Shown one piece after another: positions 1 through 7,400 of a DNA stretch of 64,000 nt. Below the pieces are notes generated by a model. That model was not told the DNA's origin, made no database searches, and worked only from the letters and a program-made list of their open reading frames with translations. This stretch comes from Streptomyces sp. SA15. GTDB taxonomy: Bacteria; Actinomycetota; Actinomycetes; Streptomycetales; Streptomycetaceae. Each line of letters starts with the position of its first letter. Position 1 is the stretch's first letter. Position numbers and translations under genes: made by a program. The stretch lies in contig NZ_NTGE01000093.1 in NCBI RefSeq assembly GCF_002291145.1, forward strand, positions 1-64,000. The letters are read 5' to 3'.

Positions 1-103
1 ATGAGGGGTTAAGGCTCCCAGTAGACGACTGGGTTGATAGGCCGGATATGGAAGCACCGCAAGGTGTGGAGTTGACCGGTACTAATAGGCCGAGGGCTTG
101 TCC
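1..103 (+). rRNA. 23S ribosomal RNA, 3' end
   Basis: The sequence is the conserved 3' terminus of actinobacterial 23S rRNA, including the helix around GGCCGGATATGGAAGCACC and the terminal CTAATAGGCCGAGGGCTTG. The gene begins before the window. The exact mature 3' end is not visible from sequence alone; position 103 is an estimate from the helix that closes the molecule. The next 91 nt (104-194) are the 23S-5S spacer, which holds processing stems and no gene. Confidence 0.95.
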
Positions 104-194
104 CCAGTTGCTCGCGTCCACTGTGTTGGTTCTGAAACCACGAACAGCCCCGTACCCGGTTCAGGGTGTGGTGCGGCGTTCACAGTTTCATAGT

Positions 195-313
195 GTTTCG
201 GTGGTTATAGCGTGAGGGAAACGCCCGGTTACATTCCGAACCCGGAAGCTAAGCCTTACAGCGCCGATGGTACTGCAGGGGGGACCCTGTGGGAGAGTAG
301 GACGCCGCCGAAC
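195..313 (+). rRNA. rrf: 5S ribosomal RNA
   Basis: A full-length 5S rRNA of about 119 nt. It starts GTTTCGGTGGT and ends with the pairing strand ACGCCGCCGAAC, and it carries the internal CGAACCCGGAAGC loop typical of Streptomyces 5S. It is the last gene of the rRNA operon and is followed by a strong terminator. Confidence 0.96.
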
Positions 314-324
314 AATTATTCAGA

Positions 325-366
325 GGGCTGGACCCGGAACTTCGGTTCCGGGTCCAGCCCTTTTTT
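325..366 (+). terminator. rRNA operon intrinsic terminator
   Basis: A perfect 16-bp stem (325-340 with 345-360) is closed by a TTCG tetraloop and followed by six T residues. This is a textbook factor-independent terminator lying 11 nt after the 5S gene. Confidence 0.95.
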
Positions 367-411
367 GTTCTGCGTCACTTGAAGTTCACGTTGCGCAACC
401 ACGATCCCCGT

Positions 412-1089
412 ATGGGTACTGCTGCAATGCTCAGGGCCGCCGGCGTCGGCATCGGTGACGAAGTTGTCGTACCGGCCTTCGGGAACGCGGAAGTCGCCGA
501 GGCCGTGGTCCTGGCGGGGGCGCTTCCGGTGTTCGCCGACATAGATCCGGTGACCTATTGCCTTGACGCGTCCGCTGTCGAGGCGGCCGTAACTCCGCGG
601 ACGGCGGCTGTAGTTGTCGTACATCGATTCGGGCGGCCGGCCGACATGGTGCGGCTGCTCGGGGTCGGGGAGCGGCACGGGCTTCTTGTGCTCCAGCAGG
701 GGGAGTCCGAGGCGCCGTACGACGAGGTTGCTCAGCGGAGGCAGCGGGCCAGCTATCTCGATACGAAGTTGAGGGGTGTGCGCACGCCTGATGGAGGTGA
801 CGGGCACACCTATCAGCAGTACGTCGTGCGGGTCCCGGGGAACGGGCGGCCGGATCGGGATGCCTTCGCCCGGGCCGTGGGGGCCAGGGGCGTCGAGTGC
901 CGGGTGCCGGTGAAGACGCCTGTGCATCGGCTGCCGGAGTACCGGCGGTGTGTGGCGCTGCCGGAGACCGAGAGGGCCGCCGACGAGACGTTGGCGCTGC
1001 CCGTGGAGGCCTCGTTGACGAAGCGGGACATGCAGCGGATCGTCGGTGCGTGCAATGCGCTCGGGGGCCTGCTGCAGCCGGCCTTCTAG
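412..1089 (+). CDS. DegT/DnrJ/EryC1/StrS aminotransferase-like protein lacking catalytic segment
   Basis: The 225-residue product matches the DegT (sugar aminotransferase) fold: GTAAM and GIGDEVVVPAF correspond to the family's SGTAALHLAL and GDEVIVP segments, and VFADIDPVTYCLD and the C-terminal half are recognisable. It is much shorter than the usual 360-380 residues. The N-terminal 50 or so residues are absent. The chain also runs from LVLQQGESEA straight to the segment after the PLP lysine, so the pyridine-binding Asp and the Schiff-base Lys are missing. The frame is open and codon bias is normal, so it looks maintained rather than decaying. No convincing ribosome site marks the start; a TTG at 379 or an ATG at 427 are alternatives. 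A catalytic aminotransferase role is unlikely. Confidence 0.7.
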   Translation: MGTAAMLRAAGVGIGDEVVVPAFGNAEVAEAVVLAGALPVFADIDPVTYCLDASAVEAAVTPRTAAVVVVHRFGRPADMVRLLGVGERHGLLVLQQGESEAPYDEVAQRRQRASYLDTKLRGVRTPDGGDGHTYQQYVVRVPGNGRPDRDAFARAVGARGVECRVPVKTPVHRLPEYRRCVALPETERAADETLALPVEASLTKRDMQRIVGACNALGGLLQPAF

Positions 1090-1102
1090 GGAATAGCTCC
1101 GG

Positions 1103-1132
1103 TTCGGAGCACACGCGAACTGTGTGTATGAT
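1103..1132 (+). promoter_or_regulatory. Candidate promoter of tRNA-Thr
   Basis: TTCGGA (1103-1108) and TATGAT (1127-1132) are separated by 18 nt and lie about 40 nt upstream of the tRNA. The -10 is close to consensus and the -35 is only partial. Confidence 0.5.
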
Positions 1133-1173
1133 CTATCCCGTCAACCGCGCGGGAGACCGCGAAAAGGTGACAG

Positions 1174-1249
1174 GCCCCTATAGCTCAGTCGGCAGAGCGT
1201 CTCCATGGTAAGGAGAAGGTCAACGGTTCGATTCCGTTTGGGGGCTCCA
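1174..1249 (+). tRNA. tRNA-Thr (anticodon GGT)
   Basis: The acceptor stem GCCCCTA pairs with TGGGGGC. The anticodon arm TCTCC-ATGGTAA-GGAGA places GGT at positions 34-36, which decodes ACC. The T arm contains GGTTCGATTCC, and CCA is encoded at 1247-1249. The D arm carries AGCTCAGTCGGCAGAGC. All cloverleaf elements are present. Confidence 0.96.
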
Positions 1250-1254
1250 CGACA

Positions 1255-1286
1255 AAAGGCCCTCGCCCTTCCGGGTGGGGGCCTTT
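1255..1286 (+). terminator. Terminator between tRNA-Thr and osaC (convergent)
   Basis: AAAGGCC pairs with GGCCTTT and CTCGCCC with GGGTGGG (two G-T pairs) around a TTCC loop, giving a 14-bp stem flanked by A on one side and T on the other. It sits just after the tRNA and 21 nt before the osaC stop on the opposite strand, so it can serve both transcripts. Confidence 0.85.
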
Positions 1287-1307
1287 GGCATGCTCTCCGG
1301 GGCTCGG

Positions 1308-4061
1308 TCAGTCCAAGTGGAGGCCGGGGACGCGCATCGCCAGGATCGCCATGTCGTCGGACGGGGCGTCCTGCGCGAAACGCTCCACCGCGCGCATGAT
1401 GCGGGCCGCGACGGCGCCCGCCGTCAGGCCCGTGCAGGTCGTCAGGACGTCGGCGAGGCCGTCGTCGCCCAACATGCGGGTGCCTTCGCGGCGCTCGGTG
1501 ACGCCGTCCGTGACACACAGGAGGACGTCGCCCGGATCGAGGGTGACCGTCTGCTCGTACAGCTCCAGGTCGTCCATGACGCCGAGGAGCGGCTGGGGTT
1601 CGGCGGCCGGCTCGACCGTACCGTCCTGGCGCAGGCGGAGCGGGAGGGGGTGGCCGGCGCAGACCACCTTCAGCTGGGCGCTGCCGTCCTCCTGTGGCCA
1701 CAACTCACCGTAGAGGAGCGTCAGGAAGCGGCTGCGGGCGCCCTCATCGAGGATCGCGGAGTTCAGGCGCTCCAGGACCGCAGGGCCGCTCAGGCCCTCG
1801 CGAGCGAGCAACCTCAGGGCGTGGCGGGCCAGGCCCGTGACCGCCGCCGCGTTCGGGCCCGTGCCGCAGACGTCGCCGATGGCGAAGCCGTAGGCACCGT
1901 CGCGGATCGGGAAGAGGTCGTAGAAGTCGCCGCCGACCTCGTTGCCCTCGCCGGCCGCGCGGTAGATGACCTCGACCTCCACGCCGTCGATCTCGGGGAG
2001 CTCGGGCGGCAGGAGGCTGCGCTGGAGGGACTGGCTGATCGCAGTGCGCTCGGAGTAGAGGCGGGCGTTGTGCAGGGCGAGGGCGGCCCTGCGCGAAAGG
2101 TCCTCCGCCAACTCCAGGATTTCCTGGCGGAAGTGTTCGTCCGTGGGCTTGCCGAGGGTCAGCATGCCGATGACGCGGTTGCGGGCCACCAGGGGGAGGA
2201 CCACTGTCTCGCCGCCCACTGCCGAGGCCGTGGCGAGGGTCGGGCCGATGCCCGACGCCAGCTGGCGGGTGGGTCCGCCGCTGAGGCCGAGGCTGCGCAT
2301 GGAGCTGCGCAGGGCCGCCTGGTGGGCGGCCTCGCCCGGGGCGGACCAGACGCGGGCGCCGGGGGTGGGGACCGGGTCCGGCGGGGCGATCTTGGAGAGG
2401 AGGGACTTGATGCCGTCGATCAGTTCCTCGTCCTCGTGCAGGACGTACGACAGGTACGGATCCGAGGCCTGGTCCGCGATCGTGTAGACCGCGCACCAGG
2501 TGGCCAGGGACGGGACCGTCATCTGGGCCATCAGAGCGAGGGTCTGGTCGCGGTCGAGGGTGCCTGCCAGGAGGTCGGAGGCCTCGACGAGGAAGCTCAG
2601 GGAGCCTCGGCGCAGGCGTTCGAGTTCGCCGAGGCGGGCGGACTCCACGGCCAAGGCGATGCGGTCGGCGGCGAATTGGAGGCGGAGGGCCTCTTCGTTC
2701 GAGTATCTGCCGGGGGCCTCGGCCGCCACGCCCAGGGAGCCCGTGAGGCGGCCCTCGACCTTCAGGGGGACCGTGACGACCGAGCGCATGCCGGTGCCGC
2801 TCAGCAGCGGTACGGCGCCTGGTACGGCCGTGAGGTCGTCGTGGACGGCGGGCATGCGAGCCGAGCCGTAGCGGCCGGGGCCCGCCTCGACGGGGACGCG
2901 CGCGAAGCGCTGGCGGGCGGAGGGCAGGCCTGTGGAGGCGCGGACCTCCAACTCCGTTTCGTCGTCGGTCGCGAGGAGCAGGAAGGCGGAGTCGCCGTCG
3001 AGCATGTCGCGGGCGCGTTCCACCGTGCGCTGGAGGAGGCCGTCGAGGTCGTCCGGGGCCGGGGAGCCGATGAACACCTCGAACGGGTCGGCGTTCTGGC
3101 CGTCGGACCCGGTGTTCGTGTCGGAGGCGGGGACGCGCAACGGGGTCTGCAGCACGGCCCGTTCGTGGTCGCGGACGAGGAGGCAGACGGTGGAGGGCTC
3201 GCCGGCCGTGTCGCGGACGCGGAGGTGGGAGGCGTACACGGAGGTGATGCGGCCGTTGGCGCCCCTGATGCCGTAGCTGCCCTCCCAGCGCGAGAGTTGC
3301 AGGGCCTCGGCGATGCCGGTGCTGGTGCCGGGGGTGTGCGGCCAGGCCGCGAGGTCGGTCAGCGGCTTGCCGATGACCTGTTCGGCCGCGTAGCCGAAGA
3401 GTTCCTCGCCGTCCTCGTTCCAGGAGGTGATGGCGCCCGTACGGTCGATCTGGACGACCGCGACGCGGACGCGGCCGTCAGCGAGCGGGAGGAGGTCGGC
3501 CGGCAGGGACGGGCCCGCGGCGCGGGTGCCCACCGGGCGCTCGGGGAGTGCGAGTTGGAACCAGACCTGCTTGTGCGTGGGCGTGTACTCGACGCCCCAA
3601 CGGCCGGCGAGGGCCGCGCAGAGCTGGAGGCCGCGGCCGCCCTCGCGGTCGGGGCTGCCCATGTTGACGGCCTGACCCTGGAGGGGGATTTCGCGCTCCG
3701 GATACCGGTCGGCCACCTCGATCCGTACGCCGTCGTCACTCCGTAGGCACAACACGTCGGCGGATGTGCCCGCGTGCACCACGGCGTTGGTCACCAGTTC
3801 GCTCGTGAGGACGACGGCGTCGTCGACGATGTCGGCGAAGCCCCAGCCCTGGAGGGTGTCGCGGACGAAGGAGCGGGCGCTCGCGACCGATCGCCCGACG
3901 GGCTCGAAGCTGGCGGCCGCGCGCGCGGTGATCACAGAACTCCTCGACCGGTTGTCGACGTGCAGGGCTGCCTGGCCGACGGGCTCGTGCCGCTGTTGCG
4001 GCAGGCCACCCGTCGGCCGGGGGTCCGGGGGCTGTCCCCCGGGGATCAGTCCGGTGGTCAT
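1308..4061 (-). CDS. osaC: OsaC: multidomain anti-sigma kinase / PAS / GAF / PP2C phosphatase
   Basis: The product has 917 residues. Domains in order are an RsbW-like HATPase (about 45-175, with the ELVTNAVVHAG N-box), a PAS domain (about 205-310, TGAITSWNEDGEELFGY), two GAF-type sensor regions (about 345-490 and 495-670), and a SpoIIE/RsbU PP2C phosphatase (about 690-917, with GGDFYDLF, GDVCGTG and SDDMAIL). This is the architecture of S. coelicolor OsaC, which from the literature binds sigma-B and helps reset it after osmotic stress. The ATG at 4061 is chosen over upstream codons because GGAGGG lies at the right distance. It is divergent from osaA with a 375-nt gap. No membrane segment is seen, so it should be cytoplasmic. 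Confidence 0.93.
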   Translation of the reverse strand: MTTGLIPGGQPPDPRPTGGLPQQRHEPVGQAALHVDNRSRSSVITARAAASFEPVGRSVASARSFVRDTLQGWGFADIVDDAVVLTSELVTNAVVHAGTSADVLCLRSDDGVRIEVADRYPEREIPLQGQAVNMGSPDREGGRGLQLCAALAGRWGVEYTPTHKQVWFQLALPERPVGTRAAGPSLPADLLPLADGRVRVAVVQIDRTGAITSWNEDGEELFGYAAEQVIGKPLTDLAAWPHTPGTSTGIAEALQLSRWEGSYGIRGANGRITSVYASHLRVRDTAGEPSTVCLLVRDHERAVLQTPLRVPASDTNTGSDGQNADPFEVFIGSPAPDDLDGLLQRTVERARDMLDGDSAFLLLATDDETELEVRASTGLPSARQRFARVPVEAGPGRYGSARMPAVHDDLTAVPGAVPLLSGTGMRSVVTVPLKVEGRLTGSLGVAAEAPGRYSNEEALRLQFAADRIALAVESARLGELERLRRGSLSFLVEASDLLAGTLDRDQTLALMAQMTVPSLATWCAVYTIADQASDPYLSYVLHEDEELIDGIKSLLSKIAPPDPVPTPGARVWSAPGEAAHQAALRSSMRSLGLSGGPTRQLASGIGPTLATASAVGGETVVLPLVARNRVIGMLTLGKPTDEHFRQEILELAEDLSRRAALALHNARLYSERTAISQSLQRSLLPPELPEIDGVEVEVIYRAAGEGNEVGGDFYDLFPIRDGAYGFAIGDVCGTGPNAAAVTGLARHALRLLAREGLSGPAVLERLNSAILDEGARSRFLTLLYGELWPQEDGSAQLKVVCAGHPLPLRLRQDGTVEPAAEPQPLLGVMDDLELYEQTVTLDPGDVLLCVTDGVTERREGTRMLGDDGLADVLTTCTGLTAGAVAARIMRAVERFAQDAPSDDMAILAMRVPGLHLD

Positions 4062-4436
4062 GTGTGCGGCCGCCCTCCGATGCCCGCTCGTTCTCGTGCC
4101 ACCGCCCAGGCCGGACGGACCGGCGCGGCTGGACAGCCGCATGCAAGGTTACTTACCTTCCCCGTCCATGCGGATGCCGGTCTGCAGTGTTTCCGTCCGG
4201 AGGGTGTGCGGACGATGTGCGAAGCTGCCGAACTGTTATGGCCTGGTTCAGGCAGGGTGAAACACTGGGCAAGCTTCTGGTGAAGGTACTGGCAGGCTGA
4301 GTGTGGTTTGCACGCGGTGGGCAGCAGCCCCCTCGTGCGGCCTGATATAGCGAGCAGGAATACGCAGTAGTAACTGGTACGCCGAGCAGTAGTACCCGAC
4401 ACAGCAGTAACGGTCGACCCCTGCGGGAGGGACACA
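4062..4436. promoter_or_regulatory. Divergent osaC-osaA intergenic region
   Basis: This 375-nt gap between two divergent stress regulators must hold both promoters. No gene is seen. It is less GC-rich than its flanks, especially 4330-4400. A GGGTAC (minus strand, 4392-4397) resembles the -10 of sigma-B promoters, but no matching -35 (GNNT at 14-16 nt) precedes it, so no promoter is called with confidence. The short inverted repeat AAGGT-tactt-ACCTT near 4145 is too small to interpret. Confidence 0.5.
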
Positions 4437-7400
4437 GTGGAGTCTGGCGCAGCGACGCGGGGCACTAAGACGCGCGCGAAAGGCGGGCCGTCCCCGAGTA
4501 ACCAGCGCAAGACGCGTGGCGGGACCACCGCGGTGGATACGGCTGCCTTGAACCGACTGCTGGTGGCTCTCGTGGCGATGCGCGACGGGAACTTCCGGAA
4601 GCGGCTCACGGTGTCCGGGGACGGCGTGATGTCGGAGATTGCTGCCGTTTTCAATGAGGTGGCGGACCGTAATCTCCATCTGACGGGTGAGCTCGCGCGG
4701 GTGCGGCGCATGGTGGGACGTGAGGGAAAGCTCACAGAACGTCTGGAAACGGGCGCATCGGAGGGCTCGTGGGCGGCCGCCATCGACAACTCGAACGCGC
4801 TTGTGGACGACCTCGTACGGCCCGTCTCCGAGGTCAGCCGGGTGTTGTCCGCGGTGGCCGAGGGCGATCTGTCGCCGCGTATGGAGCTGCGGACGCAGAC
4901 GCCGGAGGGGGCGGGGCATCCGCTGCGCGGGGAGTTCCTGAAGGTCGGGCGGACCGTCAACAACCTGGTCGACCAGCTGTCGACGTTCACCGACGAGGTC
5001 ACGCGCGTGGCCAGCGAGGTCGGTACCGAGGGCAAGTTGGGCGGACAGGCCCGGGTGCGCGGTATGTCCGGTTCGTGGAAGGACCTGACCGAGTCCGTCA
5101 ACACGATGGCGTACCGGCTTACGGCCCAGGTGCGGGACATCGCGCTCGTGACCACGGCGGTCGCCAAGGGTGACTTGTCCCGGAAGGTCACAGTTCATGT
5201 CGAAGGCGAGATGCTGGAGCTGAAGAACACCGTCAACACGATGGTGGACCAGCTGTCGTCGTTCTCCTCCGAGGTGACCCGCGTCGCGCGCGAGGTCGGC
5301 GTCGAGGGCGAGCTGGGCGGCCAGGCGCAGGTGCCCGGTGTGGCCGGTGTGTGGAAAGACCTCACCGATTCGGTGAATCTCATGGCCGGCAACCTGACGG
5401 CCCAGGTGCGCGGGATCTCCCAGGTGACGACCGCGGTCGCCAGCGGTGACCTGTCGCAGAAGGTGACGGTGTCCGCGCGCGGCGAGGTCGCGCAGCTCGC
5501 CGACACGATCAACCAGATGACCGAGACACTGCGGACCTTCGCCGACGAGGTCACGCGCGTGGCCAACGAGGTCGGCGCCGAGGGACGGCTCGGCGGGCAG
5601 GCGAACGTGCCCGGAGCGGCGGGGACGTGGAAGGACCTGACGGATTCCGTCAACACGGTCTTCCGGAACCTCACCATTCAGGTGCGGGACATCGCCCAGG
5701 TGACGACGGCCGTGGCCAGTGGTGACCTGTCGCAGAAGGTCACGGTGGACGTGGCTGGCGAGATGCTGGAGCTGAAGAACACCGTCAACGGGATGGTGGA
5801 CCAGCTGTCCGCGTTCGGTGCCGAGGTCACCCGCGTGGCCCGGGAGATCGGCGTCGAGGGTGAACTGGGCGGCCAGGCGCAGGTGCCCGGTGCGGCCGGT
5901 ACGTGGAAGGACCTGACGGACTCCGTCAACACCGCGTTCCGCAACCTCACCGGACAGGTGAGGAACATCGCCCAGGTGACGACGGCTGTGGCCAACGGCG
6001 ACCTGTCGCAGAAGGTCACCGTCGACGTGTCCGGCGAGATGCTCCAGCTGAAGAACACCGTGAACACGATGGTGGACCAGCTCTCCGCGTTCGGTGCCGA
6101 GGTCACGCGTGTGGCCCGGGACGTGGGTACCGAGGGCCGGCTGGGCGGTCAGGCCCGCGTGGATGGCGTCTCCGGCACATGGAAGGAGCTCACCGACTCC
6201 GTCAACTTCATGGCGGGCAACCTCACCTCGCAGGTGCGGCAGATCGCCCAGGTGACCACGGCGGTGGCGCGGGGTGACCTGTCGCAGAAGATCGACGTGG
6301 ACGCGCGCGGGGAGATCCTGGAGCTGAAGAACACCCTCAACACGATGGTGGACCAGCTCTCCGCGTTCGCCGACCAGGTGACCCGGGTGGCCCGCGAGGT
6401 GGGTACGGAGGGCCGGCTGGGCGGCCAGGCCCAGGTGCCCGGTGTCGCCGGTGTGTGGCGTGACCTGACCGACTCCGTGAACGGCATGGCGGGCAACCTC
6501 ACCGCCCAGGTGCGCAACATCGCGCAGGTCGCGACGGCGGTGGCGCGGGGTGACCTGTCGCAGAAGATCGACGTGGACGCGCGCGGGGAGATCCTGGAGC
6601 TGAAGAACACCCTCAACACGATGGTGGACCAGCTGTCGTCCTTCGCCGACCAGGTGACCCGGGTGGCGCGCGAGGTGGGCACCGAGGGCATCCTCGGCGG
6701 TCAGGCCGAGGTGCAGGGTGTCTCCGGCACCTGGAAGGACCTCACACAGTCCGTGAACTTCATGGCGAACAACCTGACCATCCAGGTGCGCAACATCGCC
6801 GAGGTCACGACCGCGGTCGCCAAGGGTGACCTGTCGAAGAAAATCACCGTCGACGCGAAGGGCGAGATCCTCGAACTCGTCAGCACCGTCAACACGATGG
6901 TGGACCAGCTGTCGTCCTTCGCCGAGCAGGTGACCCGGGTGGCCCGCGAGGTCGGCACCGAGGGCATCCTGGGCGGCCAGGCCCATGTGCCCGGTGTCGT
7001 GGGGATCTGGAAGGACCTCAGCGACAACGTGAACCTGATGGCCAACAACCTGACCATGCAGGTGCGGAACATCTCCCAGGTCGCGTCCGCCGTGGCCAAC
7101 GGCGACCTGACCAGGACGGTGACGATCGAGGCGCGTGGCGAGGTCGCGCAGCTCGCCGACACCTTCAACACCATGGTGAAGACGCTGAGTTCGTTCGCCG
7201 ACCAGGTCACCAAGGTGGCCCGTGAGGTGGGCACGGACGGCATCCTCGGCGGGCAGGCACGCGTGCCGGGTGTGGCCGGCACGTGGAAGGACCTCACCGA
7301 GTCCGTGAACCAGATGGCGTCCAACCTGACCGGTCAGGTGCGCAACATCGCCATGGTGACCACGGCGATCGCCAAGGGCGACTTGACCAAGAAGATCGAC

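Noticed and set aside
4392..4397. GGGTAC on the minus strand as a sigma-B promoter for osaC
   Set aside because: No GNNT element lies 14-16 nt upstream and the position is over 330 nt from the osaC start.
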